A stretch of DNA of 43,887 nucleotides from Azolla pinnata (GCA_037176905.1 JBBBWG010030588.1:4727-48613), one strand, 5' to 3'; shown: positions 1 to 10,740, counted from the stretch's first letter. A program made the numbers and translations. Notes: generated from the letters alone by a model not told the origin.

Positions 1-3000
1 GTTGGTTTGATCTCTTTAGCGAATACAATCCGGCACAATTGAAAGGAAATATATATGTCAGATTGCAATTCGTTGATGTGAGAAGAGATCCGAGTTGGGG
101 ACAAGGCATCAGGGCATGCTACGCTCAAGGAGTCGCGTATACTTTCTTCAAGCCCGAGAAAAGCAACAAGATCACATTATATCAAGATTCTCACATGATG
201 GATGGCTTTATGCCGCGGATCTCTCTCGCAAGAGGGAAGAGTTACCGGCCTACCCGATGCTGGGAAGATGTGTTCAGAGCCATTTCCGATGCCAAACACT
301 TGATATATATAGCTGGATGGTCTGTATATACTCAAATAACCCTTGTCAGAGATATGGAGAGGATGATTCCCGGAGCCAAAGGTGTGACCTTAGGGCAACT
401 CCTCAAGCGGAAAGCATCTGAAGGTGTGAGAGTTCTGATGCTTGTGTGGGATGATAGAACATCGGTCTCTTTACGCCTTCCGACCGCCCACGATGCAATC
501 ACCACCGGCATCATGCACACCCATGATGAAGACACAGAAGCCTACTTCAAAGGCTCGAAAGTCCGTTGTGTGCTTTGCCCACGTAACCCTGATGGTGGAG
601 CATCGATTGCCCAAGGCATAGAGATCGGGCTTTTCTTCACCCACCATCAAAAGACGGTTGTAGTTGATGAAGCGATCTCGGAGCGAAGTCGGGCTCATCG
701 AAAGCTGGTGAGCTTTGTAGGGGGCATTGATCTCTGTGATGGCCGATACGACAACCAGAATCACTCTCTTTTCAGCACGCTAACGTCGATCCACAAGCAA
801 GATTTCCATCAAACATGCTTCGAGGGGGCTTCCTTGAAGAGGGGAGGTCCGAGGGAGCCTTGGCACGACGTGCATTCGAAGATCGAAGGTCCGGCGGCAT
901 GGGACGTGCTCTACAACTTCGAGCAGAGATGGGAGAAGCAAGCAAAGCGGAAGTCTCACTTGCTCGACGTGAAGAGCATCTCCTCATTATGGCCGCCGAG
1001 GGAGGTTATTCGAGAAGATGATCCTGAAGCGTGGAATGCGCAAGTCTTCCGATCGATCGATGAAGGTGCTGTGGTCGGCTTTCCTCAAGAGCCAAGCATT
1101 GCATACGCAATGGGTCTTGTGGTCGGGAAAGAGAACACGATCGACCGCAGCATCCAAGATGCATACATCTGTGCCATAAGGCGAGCCAAGCATTTCATCT
1201 ACATGGAGAATCAGTACTTCGTCGGGAGCTCGGCTTCCTGGAGCTCTCACCGGGACTCTGGTGCGATCCAGCTTGTACCTATGGAGATTGCGCAGAAGAT
1301 CGTGAGCAAGATCGAAGCTGGAGAGAGGTTTTCGGCTTATATAGTTATCCCGATGTGGCCTGATGGTGTGCCGGAAAGCGCGGCCGTCCAGGACATCTTG
1401 CACTGGCAACATTTGACGATGGAGATGATGTTCAAGAGGGTAGCAAATGCGCTGGAGAGGAAGGGCTTGCTAGGGAAGGAAAGCCCCACGGATTATCTCA
1501 ACTTCTTCTGCTTGGGGAACCGAGAATCCCGATACCAAGGCGAGCACATGCCCCCGGAGGCCCCGGCCCGAGGCTCTGATTACCGCAACGCGCAAGATCA
1601 TCGGAGGTTCATGATCTACGTCCATGCCAAGACAATGATAGGTCAGTTGGTTTTTTGTGAAGTTTTCGAATGCTTGAAATCGACTTAACACGGATGATTT
1701 AATGTCAGATTCGACGTTCATTTCGATGGTCATCGAGCATTAAAGGCATGCCTGTATTGCTGGTTTTTGGGATTGCTTGGTTTTTACCTACCTCAGCACA
1801 TGTTTGGATTGCTTTCTACCACAAACCTGCATGTAGATCTTGACTGATTTTAATGGGCAGTTTAAAGTTCACTCTATGTCATTGAGCAGTTAGAGGCATG
1901 CTTGTGAACTTAGTACCGTGCTTTCGTCTGCATCCCTGTATGTAGATCATGACTGGTTTCAATGGGCAGTTTGAGGTTAATTCGATGTCTATTGTCCAGT
2001 AGAGGCATTAGGGATTGCTGTTTTCCTTTTGGTTCATCTACCTGCCGCAGCTCTTCGTTTCGTTCATCTACCTCCCTCAGTACTTTGTTTGGATTGTAAT
2101 TATGGAGATGTTCTCCTTTTGGTTCATCTACCTCCCTCAGTACGTGTTTGGATTGTATGTAGATCACGATCAGCTCCTAATGGTTGCTTTTCCTATGCAT
2201 GAGCGTGGTAGTTGAACCAAACCTTTCCCGGTACTTTGTTTGGATTGTATGTATGGAGATGTTCTCCTTTTGGTTCACTAACTCCCTCAGTGCTTTGTTT
2301 GGATTGTATGGAGATCATGATGAGTTGCTTGTCCTATGCATGAGCATGGTGTGTATGGAGATTGTTCTCCTTTGGTTCATCTACCTCCCTCGGTGCTAGT
2401 TTGGATTGTATGTATATAGATGTTCTCCTTTTGGTTCATCTACCTCCCTCAGTACTAGTCTGGACTGTGTGTATGGGGATGTTCTCCTTTTGGTTCGGCT
2501 ACCTACCTCGGTACTTTCTTTGTTGGGGATCGTATGTATGTAGATCATGATCAATTCTCCTTTTGGTTCAGCTACCTAGCGCAGTACTTTGTTGGGGATC
2601 ATATGTATGTAGATGATGATCACTTCTCCTTTTGGTTCAGCTACCTAGCTCAGTACTTTGTTGGGGATTGTATGTATGTAGATCAGGATCAATTCCTAAT
2701 GGGTGCTTTTTTTCCGCAGTTGATGACGAGTACATAATCGTGGGATCGGCGAACTGCAACCAACGTTCGATGGATGGAGGGCGAGACTCGGAGATCGCGA
2801 TCGGGGCATACCAGCCGCATCACACCATTACAGCGCAGGGGCCGAGGCCGCAAGGGCAGGTCCACGGCTTCCGGATGTCGCTCTGGTATGAACACGCGGG
2901 GGTGATTGACCGAGATTTCATGAACCCCGAGAGCTTGCAGTGTGTGAGGAAACTTCAACGGAGATCGAAAGACTTGTGGGCTTGGTATTGCGGCGAAAGA

Positions 3001-3156
3001 GTCGTCGATTTGCCTGGCCATCTCTTGTACTATCCCGTCGATGTCTTGCCTTGGGGCGATGTCACCAGCTTAGATGGCTATGAGCTTTTCCCCGACACCA
3101 ACGCCCCTGTCTTGGGTAAGCTCTCCGGGAAGCTTCCTTCTGTGCTCACAGTGTAA
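1..3156 (+). CDS. Phospholipase D (C2-PLD, alpha-like), 5'-truncated by window edge
   Basis: Exons 1-1641 (open at the left edge) and 2720-3156, joined by a GT-AG intron in phase 1, give 691 residues ending in LPSVLTV. Plant PLDs of this class have about 800 residues, so the N-terminal C2 domain mostly lies outside the window. The enzyme hydrolyses phosphatidylcholine and related lipids to phosphatidic acid at membranes. Visible family landmarks are [46 protein letters not shown], a first HKD motif HQKTVVVD (nt 645-668), [22 protein letters not shown] and a second HKD motif HAKTMIVD that spans the intron (HAKTMI in exon 1, VD in exon 2), followed by [19 protein letters not shown]. Both catalytic motifs are complete. 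The Cys in SANCNQRSM stands where Ile is usual. The alpha class is inferred from overall similarity of remembered blocks; the exact class is not certain. Confidence 0.93.
1642..2719 (+). repeat. Degenerate minisatellite filling the PLD intron
   Basis: The 1078-nt intron consists largely of diverged tandem units of roughly 60-100 nt (about 1780-2710). Each contains TTCTCCTTTTGGTTCATCTA followed by CCTCCCTCAGTACTTTGTT and a GTATGTA...GATCATGATCA segment. The block TCCTAATGG(G/T)TGCTTTT occurs near 2176 and again at 2695, just before the true acceptor TTTCCGCAG at 2711-2719. This suggests the array grew by duplication of the intron's own 3' end. Several units carry a pyrimidine tract followed by CAG. 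Confidence 0.8.
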
Positions 3157-4120
3157 GTAAAGTGCATACTAAGTTTAGTTTGTATCGTAAGTTCCCGTTG
3201 TACATACATACTCTCATGGACCAATATGATCTGTCGGATCATTTGATTGAATGTTTCCGATTGAATCGTCCCGAATGGTTGTCGAATTCGATGGATGAAA
3301 TTCTTTGTTTTTATGGTTTGCTTTAACATTCTCCCTGACTCGTAGGAAATGTGTTTGTCCCAACCCATCGCTTCCATCATTTTGTTTGTTACCGATCTTT
3401 GTGGTGCATCGATCAACATGCAATGTTATCCGCATCATGAGAACGCTCGATTGTGGTTTCGAGCTGTGCATTTGGATGGTGGTTTGTGATTTGAGGGATA
3501 TGCCAAACCTTTTTTTGGGTCGAATCTACTTTGATCGTTGTTGATAGTCTTTTTCCTCGATAAAACCTATCACAAACTGAGCCACTATGCTGCCACGATC
3601 TCCTTACTTGCTTTAATCTGGAATAAGATATTTTACGATTACAAGGATTTGCGCAAAGTCAAAGCAACTCTCTTATTCTCACTTTAAAGCAACACTCTTG
3701 ATGAATTGTCGGCCAAGTCAAGAAGATGCTCTCGCTATACCTGGTATAGTAGGACATAGATAGATACCTTGGTGGTAAAAGCTAGGTTTGGTGTATGCGG
3801 CCCATGTACTGATCTTCTGATTTGTGATTGTGCTCTCTGTGCTGTTAGAGACGTTACGGAAAGAAGGTCCACGCCATTACTCTGTTAAGAAGCAAGCAAA
3901 GTAAGCATGGAAAGGCCCATCATTATGCGATGCCAGAAGGAAAGCCTACCGGTGAATAGAAGACATGATGAGCGTTGTAGTTGTCTCCGCAGCTGTGTTA
4001 ATGTTCCCGGGCCATTACTCAAGAAAGGTCATCATACACGGCTCTGCTCGATATCTCGAAGCCTAGAGGTTGGTATGTACTACAAACCGAGACGCCGAAG
4101 TGTTTGTGAGCTTTGATGGC
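3157..4120. other. 3' flank of PLD, no gene recognised
   Basis: The stretch is AT-rich. The first few hundred bases are probably 3' UTR. No open frame here has family features, and no RNA gene or transposon is seen. Confidence 0.5.
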
Positions 4121-4129
4121 CAAAATTGG

Positions 4130-4735
4130 CTAGAATTGGCTCGAACTTGTCCCACCTTTGAGTTGGGATCAGCTTGACTTGTTTGGGATCGCCTCGACTT
4201 TTGTCCGAGATCGGTTCAACTTTTGGTGTCCGATATCGGATTGACTTGTCCGGGATTGGCTTGACTTGTCCACCTTGCCCCCTTGAATTGGCTTCCGCTC
4301 AACTTTCCGTTCAAGATCAGCTTGAATTGTTGGAGATTGGCTTGACTTCTGTCTGAGATCGGCTCAACTTTTGTGTCCGAGATCGGATCGACTTGTCCGG
4401 GATTGGCTTGACTTGTCCGCCTTGCCCCCTTTTGAATCGGCTTCAACTTAACTTTCCGTCCGAGATCACCTCGAATTGTCCGAGATCGGCTTGACTTCTG
4501 TCCAAGATCGAATGGACTTGCCGGGGATTGGCTTCAACTTAACTTTCTATGTGAGATCAGCTTGAATTGTCCGAGATCGGTTTGAATTGTTCGAGATCAA
4601 CTTGAATTGTCCAAGTTCAGCTTGACTTTTGTCTGGGATCGGCTTGACTTTTGTCCGAGATCGACTTGACTTTTGTCCGAGATCGGCTTGACTTTTGTCC
4701 GAGATCGAATTGACTTTTGTCCGAGATCGAATTTT
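4130..4735. repeat. Minisatellite with CTTGACTT(T)TGTCCGAGATCGG-type unit
   Basis: Imperfect tandem units of about 21-30 nt are built around TTGTCCGAGATCGGCTTGAC. The copies nearest the deaminase gene (about 4620-4735) are the most regular, and upstream copies are more diverged. The array ends about 160 nt before the deaminase start codon, so it lies in the proximal promoter. Confidence 0.85.
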
Positions 4736-4893
4736 TAGTCTTGTTTTCTTAAGCCTCCTATCAGAACTGCAGTTTCTGCAAAGGCAGTATTATGTTTTTT
4801 TGTTACTCTTGTGTGCCTCTTCTTCTTATAACTGAAGTTAACTGCAAAACCTGAAACAGTTCCTTCTTCATTTCGCCCTCCTTCAACAGAGCG

Positions 4894-6288
4894 ATGTCGT
4901 CGTCGCCATCGCCATCGCCATCGCCATCGCCTTCTCCTTCTCCTTCGCCATCGCCATCGCCATCGCCGTCCCCTTCCTTCGTCCTCCAACCCCTCGACCT
5001 GCAGAAGATGCTGGCCGAATCCGGAACCTCCATGGACGCCCTCCTCTGCAGCCTCGTCTGGCCCACCCGATCCCTCGCTCGCCCCCCCATCTCCGGCTTC
5101 TTCGTCGGCGCCGTCGCCCTGGGCCGCAGCGGCCGCGTGTTCCGCGGCGTGAACCTCGAGTTCCCCGGCTTGCCCCTCAACAACTCCGTCCACGCGGAGC
5201 AGTTCTTGGTTCTCAACGCGATGCAGCATGGCGAGGAGCAGATTAGGGTTTTGGCCGTGTCTGCGGCCCCCTGCGGGCACTGCAGGCAGTTCCTTCAGGA
5301 GATGAGGGACGCTCGGGGGCTTCGGATCCTGATCGTCGACAGCCCTGACGGTGATGCGAACGATCCCTTATCCTGCAGGAATCTCGACTACTTCTTGCCC
5401 CATCGCTTCGGCCCTGCGGATGTTCTTTGCGGCGATGATTTCCCCCTCCTTCTCGAGCCCCATGCCAACGGTTTGAGCCTCGGGTCCGGTGGTGAGGATG
5501 ATGGTGGTGATGGCTGCCATGGATCGAGCAACCTTCGAGGTCATGCTCGTGGAAATCCCTATGATGGACAAGATCATGCTCATGGAACGCCTCGTGTCGA
5601 TGGACAAGATCATGGTCATGTCGCTGGTGGCGGTAGTAGAGATCACGATCCTCGCGACAATCTGCATCTCAAGGCCTGCGATGGTCATGATTCATCTGGC
5701 GATGGTCATCTTGGTCGAGATCTTGGTCATGGCAACAAGTCGAATGATGCTCATCTTGGTCCAATTCATGCTGTGTCTAGCCATGATTCTCATGACAGCA
5801 ATGGTACCGAGGATCGTGCTCATGTTGATGGTGGTGAGAGAAATCATCGGGCCGATGGATCTGGATTCAGCCATGATCATCAAAGCAATGCTCATGGCAA
5901 GGTACAAAGCACGAATATCGGATCCGATCGGATCGGATCCAAGCTGGAAGACCTGAGAAACGCTGCTCTCGATGCGGCGAATGCATCTCATGCTCCGTAT
6001 ACAGATTCGCCAGCGGGAGTGGCGTTGCTCACCAAGGCAGGGAACATATACAGCGGTTCCTATGTCGAATCGGTGGCTTATAACCCTGGCCTTCCTCCTT
6101 TGCAATCCGCTTTGGTGGCCTTTGTTGCGAGAGATGGTGGAAGCTATGGAGATCTCGACCATGCCATCCTCGTCGAGAAGAAGGGAGCTCCCGTGCAGTT
6201 CTTCGAGACCTCCGAGCTCTTGCTGAAGAAGATCGCTCCCCGATGCCGATTTCATGTCCTCCATGCAAACGGCCCCGCGAAACCCTAA
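4894..6288 (+). CDS. Cytidine deaminase with a long His/Gly/Asp-rich linker
   Basis: An intronless gene of 464 residues encodes a CDA that hydrolyses cytidine or deoxycytidine to uridine or deoxyuridine in pyrimidine salvage. Residues 1-28 are a Ser-Pro run encoded by a TCGCCA-type hexanucleotide repeat. The first deaminase domain (about 30-185) has the zinc/proton-shuttle motif HAE at 100-102 and PCGHC with Cys127 and Cys130. The C-terminal domain (about 350-460) starts at KLEDLRNAALDAANASHAPY and contains PAGVALLTKAGNIYSGSYVE and NPGLPPLQSALVAF. It is the usual non-catalytic second domain of plant and E. coli-type CDAs. Between them, residues about 190-349 form an insert rich in His, Gly, Asp and Ser with roughly 20 histidines. 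Arabidopsis CDA1 has about 300 residues, so the insert explains most of the extra length. The start is the first ATG of the frame. Confidence 0.93.
   Translation: MSSSPSPSPSPSPSPSPSPSPSPSPSPSFVLQPLDLQKMLAESGTSMDALLCSLVWPTRSLARPPISGFFVGAVALGRSGRVFRGVNLEFPGLPLNNSVHAEQFLVLNAMQHGEEQIRVLAVSAAPCGHCRQFLQEMRDARGLRILIVDSPDGDANDPLSCRNLDYFLPHRFGPADVLCGDDFPLLLEPHANGLSLGSGGEDDGGDGCHGSSNLRGHARGNPYDGQDHAHGTPRVDGQDHGHVAGGGSRDHDPRDNLHLKACDGHDSSGDGHLGRDLGHGNKSNDAHLGPIHAVSSHDSHDSNGTEDRAHVDGGERNHRADGSGFSHDHQSNAHGKVQSTNIGSDRIGSKLEDLRNAALDAANASHAPYTDSPAGVALLTKAGNIYSGSYVESVAYNPGLPPLQSALVAFVARDGGSYGDLDHAILVEKKGAPVQFFETSELLLKKIAPRCRFHVLHANGPAKP
5461..5940 (+). repeat. Coding repeat: GGTCATGAT-type His/Gly/Asp linker
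   Basis: Degenerate short repeats built from GATGGTCATGATCATGG-like words encode GQDHAHG, GQDHGHV, DGHDSSGDGH, GHGNKSNDAH and similar. All three forward frames stay largely open, which accounts for long overlapping frames on both strands. These are treated as shadows. Confidence 0.75.
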
Positions 6289-7377
6289 AAAGCCGCAGGA
6301 TGATGCCAACAAACCATGGCTCGAAAACCCTAAAACCTCCGATTCTTCTGATCGTGTTAGGGCATCACGAACAGAACCATGATCCTTGGTAAGCTCCACA
6401 CAAGCCTCTCATTGTGTGTTCTTTCTTTTCTTTTCTTTTTTTTTCTTCCTTTTTTTGTTTACAGTGTAAACCTCCCCGATCCTAACAATAAAATGGTCAG
6501 AAACGGGTCGGATTCAGAATGTAACATCATCATTCGTTCTCTCGGGCCGACACGAGAGCTGTATTGCTTCTTCTTACTGGTGAGCTTAATTCTTTCGAGA
6601 ATATAGAAGTGGGTATGGAATCGTTCGTTCGTTCGCTCCAACTAGTAGTGAAATCTTAACAGCATTGGGATTGAGGCACATTCCCTTCCTTTGCGAAACA
6701 TAAACGCATTGTGCAGGATTTGGCTGTTGTTTTGTGTTTTGCTTGTTCTCATTTTTGCAAGTATCCATGGAAGCATGTAATATGGAACTGCGACATGTTC
6801 ACGCAGATCGATCCATGGGAATGCATACTATAACTTAGTGTGTAGGGTCCATTCTGATCGATTACGTGTATGTTGCACGGTATTCATGTTTGGTTCCGAG
6901 CTAGGTTAGTGACTTCCGATTTTGCCCGTCTTACATTAATCGCTTGACGGATGCTCAAATCAACCTAATCACTTGTGACCGTGCCCTAAGATTAGTGGCT
7001 TAATGATAATTTTTCTAGAGAAGTGTTCCACACAGTGAAGTGATAATGTGAAATTGGCATCCAATCTACGTTACCGTAAAAATAGGGACTTCTTTTTTAC
7101 TTAATTATATGAAGATGCATCGCTAATTTCGCATCCAAGACCGTAGATTAGTGAATATAGACCAATTAGGGTCGAGTTATATGTATACGAGTCATCGATG
7201 CTCGCATTGATGGGGTGCCGAAGGACTATGGCATATTCCGTAGCAATTTAAGGTCATAAAGCAAAGGCTTGGAAACTCTTCAACTTTTAAGCTTTATCAA
7301 TTCAATATCATGAAGGAAAGACGCGAAGTCCTTTAACTCTGAAGCAGTATGATGCCTACGTAGCAACTAACCGGTCG
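6289..7377. other. 3' flank of deaminase gene, no gene recognised
   Basis: A likely 3' UTR carries an AATAAA near 6487, followed by AT-rich intergenic sequence. No open frame with family features was found on either strand. Confidence 0.45.
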
Positions 7378-7667
7378 ACTTTGGGGAATTATCAACGGGA
7401 TGATCAAAGCATGAATTGCGGCTCAATTATTGGTCACTTGAAGCATTGCAAAGCACATCTTGGAAATGGGGATGAGGAAGGGGTGTTTTTTTCTAGTATA
7501 GTTTTGTAATACAGATCCACGGACTTTGGGGAATTATGAACGGGATGATCAAAGCATGAATTGCGGCTCAATTATTGGTCACTTGAAGCATTGCAAAGCA
7601 CATCTTGGAAATGGGGATGAGGAAGGGGTGTTTTTTTCTAGTATAGTTTTGTAATACAGATCCACGG
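7378..7667. repeat. Recent 145-bp tandem duplication
   Basis: Copies at 7378-7522 and 7523-7667 differ, as far as I can see, by one base (AATTATC versus AATTATG near the start). Both end in CAGATCCACGG and contain the same run of seven T. They lie in intergenic DNA. Confidence 0.92.
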
Positions 7668-8397
7668 AGTTGGAAAGGAAGTTAGTTGTTGTGACCCCTC
7701 ATGTTATTGGGCTAAAAATCCCGCTTTTATCGTCCTTGTCTACTGTTAATTAAGGATGTGAGAATTACGGACCTCGGAATCGTGAGTGACCCAGCACATA
7801 TAAGCGCTTTGTATGTATTTTACAGACTTTGCTTTCATTCGTTCTCGTCTCAGTTAGTTAACATGTATTTAACATCGACGAGATGACAGAGTGCACACGC
7901 TCGATCAACAATAAAAAGAAGATGGACATGTAGATGCGCTTATACAAGTAACGCAATAAACTCTTTCTTAACTCCCTGGGAATGGCATCATGAATTGGTT
8001 GAGTTTGGATGTAACCAATGGAAGGAATGATCGGCAATGGCAGATTAAAGCTCAGAGGTCATCAAGATTGAATCTGTAAAGGAGAGAGGTGACTAAACGA
8101 TAAGAGATCAAGATCAAGAAGATACGGAGGTGAGTAGTACGCCATTGCCACTAGAGACAACCCCATGAGAGCGAACACTTTAGAATTGATGTTTACAGTT
8201 GAAGATAACCATGTAAAGTCGAAGAGCAAAACATCCAACTGACAGTTGTGGAAAACGCAAATCGTGACCATGGGTTAAGGCTGAGGCCCGAGAAACAGGG
8301 AGAGGTCTCGAAGACAGAAGAAGCTCCAAGTGCATGATAGTTTGTATCACAAATGGAGATATGCAGCTCACAATTAAGCATCGAAGATTGACAAATT
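7668..8397. other. Intergenic, no gene recognised
   Basis: The sequence is AT-rich without an open frame that looks coding. The 8062-8510 reverse frames are short and have no family signature. Confidence 0.4.
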
Positions 8398-8980
8398 AAC
8401 CCTAAACTGGATTGGTGGCCATATTGCCGCAGGATCGAGGAACCCAAAACTGGATCGATGGGCCATATTGTTGCAAGGTCAAGGAACCCTAAACTTGGAC
8501 TGATGGCCATATTGCCGCAGGATTACGGAACCCTGAATTGGATCGATGGTCATACTGCCGCAGGATCAACGAACCCCAAACTAGATCGATGGCCAGGATC
8601 GAGGAATTGTAAACTAGATTAGTGGCCGTATTGTTGCAGGATTGAGGAACCCTAAACTTGGATCGATGGCCATATTGCTGCAGGATTGAGGAACCCTAAA
8701 CTTGGATCGATGGCCATACTGTTGCAGGATCAAGGAACCCTAAGCTGGATCGATGGCCATACCGTCGCAAGATCGGGGAACCCTAAACTGGATCAATGGC
8801 CATGCTGCTGCAGGATTGAGGAACCCTAAATTGGATCGATGGCCATACAACCGCAGGGTAGATGAACCCTAAACTGGATCAATGGCCATACTGCCGTAGG
8901 ATCGAGGAACCCTAAGCTGGATCGATGGCCATTCTCCCACAAGATTGAGGAACCCTAAACTGGATCGATGGCCATACAAG
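8398..8980. repeat. 43-bp minisatellite with telomere-like core, left block
   Basis: About 13 imperfect units of 40-43 nt are present. A unit starts near GATCGAGGAACCCTAAAC, continues with a GATCGATGGCCATAC segment, and ends CTGCCGCAG. Each unit holds one CCCTAAA (plant telomere motif) plus the palindromes ATCGAT and TGGCCA. The copies are diverged by single changes and small indels. Confidence 0.93.
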
Positions 8981-9028
8981 TGACTTTTAATAGAATGGGC
9001 GATTGATTACCCACACATATCTTTGTTT

Positions 9029-9062
9029 AAGCTGTGTGAGAGCAAAACCTCACGTACGGTTT
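9029..9062 (+). ncRNA. Group II intron domain V-like hairpin (relic)
   Basis: Thirty-four nucleotides fit the domain V pattern. The catalytic AGC triad is at the second to fourth bases, a stem GCTGTGTGAG pairs with CTCACGTACGGTT around a CAAAA-type loop, and CACGTACGGTTT is the typical 3' strand. A GGGGGAG...CCCACCTC pairing just downstream could be domain VI. No intact intron or maturase is present, so it is a fragment. Confidence 0.6.
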
Positions 9063-9078
9063 ATAGAGGGGGAGTTTA

Positions 9079-9204
<126 letters not shown>

Positions 9205-9240
9205 CTAACCGTGTTTCGACTGGTGATCAATCCAAAAAAA

Positions 9241-9289
9241 GGGAATCAAGGATTTGCAATCCTCTGTCTTACCACTTGACTATATCGCC
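9241..9289 (-). pseudogene. trnC-GCA: Truncated plastid-like trnC(GCA)
   Basis: The reverse strand reads GGCGATATAGTCAAGTGG, then a D arm, and an anticodon stem-loop GAGGATTGCAAATCCTT with anticodon GCA. This matches the start of plastid tRNA-Cys of seed-free plants as I remember it. After GATTCCC the sequence changes to an A/T run. No T arm or 3' acceptor strand is found, so the tRNA is broken. Confidence 0.7.
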
Positions 9290-9337
9290 CTTACGGAACT
9301 ACCTCCTATAGTCGATCTTGATCTGGTGAAAGGCTAA

Positions 9338-9376
9338 GTTTAGGGTTTAGGGTTTAGGGTTTAGGGTTTAGGGTGG
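9338..9376. repeat. Interstitial telomere-like (TTTAGGG)n
   Basis: About five TTTAGGG units lie at the right border of the organelle-like insert, before the 43-bp array resumes. Confidence 0.93.
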
Positions 9377-9433
9377 TTTACGGAAAACCTTAGAAATCCT
9401 AGTTTACTGATTGGTAAGTATACTACCTGACCA

Positions 9434-10303
9434 CAGGACTGAGGAACCCTAAGCTGGATCAATGGCCATACTCCCACAGGATCGAGGAACCCTAAATTGG
9501 ATCGATCGCTATATTTCCACAGGATCGAGGAACCCTAAACTTGGAACAATGGCCATACAGCCGCAAGGTCGAGGAACCCTGAACTGGATCGATGGGCATA
9601 CTGCCGCAGGGTCGAGGAACCCTAAACTGTATCGATGCCATACTGCCGCAGGATCGCGGAACCCTAAAATGGATCGATGGCCATACTGCTGCAAGATCAA
9701 GGAACCCCAAACTAGATCAATGGCCAAGATCGAGGAACCCTAAACTAGATCGATGGCCATACTACCGCAAGATCGAGGAACCCTAAACTTGGATCGATGG
9801 CCATATTGCCGCAAGATCAAGGAACCCTAACCTGGATTGATGGCCAAACTCCCATAGGAAAGAGGAACCTTAAGTTGGATCAATGGCCATACTCCCACAT
9901 GATCGAGGAACCCTAAATTGGATCGATGGCTATATTTCCACAGGATCGAGGAACCCTAAACTGGATCGATGGCCATACTCACGCAAGATCGAGGAACCCT
10001 AAACTGGATCGATGGCCATGCTCATGCAGGATCGAGGAACCCTAAACTGGATCGATGCGCCATACGGCCGCAGGATCGAGGAACCCTAAACTTGGATCGA
10101 TGGCCATACTGCTGCAAGATCGAGGAACCCTAAACTTGGATCGATGGCCATACTGCCGCAAGATCGAGGAACCCTAAACTTGGATCGATGGCCATACTGC
10201 CGCAAAAGATCGAGGAACCCTAAACTGGATCGATGGCCATACCACTGCAGGATCGAGGAACCCTAAACTGGATCAATGGCCACACCGCCGCAAGATCGAG
10301 GAG
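9434..10303. repeat. 43-bp minisatellite with telomere-like core, right block
   Basis: About 20 units of the same 43-bp family as the left block are present. Copies between 10060 and 10230 are the most uniform, suggesting recent expansion there. The block ends in a short (TA)n at 10306-10323. Long frames on both strands here are repeat artefacts. Confidence 0.93.
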
Positions 10304-10305
10304 GC

Positions 10306-10323
10306 ATATATATATATATATAT
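10306..10323. repeat. (TA)n microsatellite
   Basis: A pure AT dinucleotide run terminates the minisatellite block. Confidence 0.9.
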
Positions 10324-10400
10324 GCAAATCTAAATCATCTCGCTCTCCACATATAAATCATCCATCCGTCCTCATCATATGCACCAGAAAACCGGAAGAA

Positions 10401-10654
10401 AAACGGAACGTTTGTGTTTGCTGTTTGATTTGTGACCGTTGGAGCTCCACAGTTTAAAAAAAAAGCCCTTCTTCTTCNNNNNNNNNNNNNNNNNNNNNNN
10501 NNNNNNNNNNNNNNNNNNNNNNNNNNNNNNNNNNNNNNNNNNNNNNNNNNNNNNNNNNNNNNNNNNNNNNNNNNNNNAAACGGAACGTTTGTGTTTGCTG
10601 TTTGATTTGTGACCGTTGGAGCTCCACAGTTTAAAAAAAAAGCCCTTCTTCTTC
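10401..10654. other. Scaffold gap flanked by identical 77-bp sequences
   Basis: Exactly 100 N occupy 10478-10577. The 77 nt to the left (10401-10477) and the 77 nt to the right (10578-10654) are identical, both starting AAACGGAACG and ending CTTCTTCTTC. This is the pattern of two contigs that overlap but were joined by a default-size gap. The duplicated sequence is probably present once in the genome. Confidence 0.9.
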
Positions 10655-10699
10655 GTTCTTCGTTCTTCTTCTTCGTACACAGAACAGTACACACAGAAC

Positions 10700-10730
<31 letters not shown>
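10700..10730. repeat. (AC)n microsatellite
   Basis: A run of 15 or so AC dinucleotides lies about 440 nt upstream of the CDT1 start codon. Confidence 0.95.
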
Positions 10731-10733
<3 letters not shown>

Positions 10734-10740
10734 CTCGCCC

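Noticed and set aside
5368-6399. Met/Ile-rich frames on both strands over the deaminase gene
   Set aside because: Shadows of the GATGGTCATGAT repeat that encodes the His-rich linker in the real frame.
9241-9289. Functional tRNA-Cys
   Set aside because: The T arm and 3' acceptor strand are absent, so it cannot fold as a whole tRNA.
9462-9786. Frames with repeated GTLNWID / RNPKL text
   Set aside because: Products of the 43-bp minisatellite.
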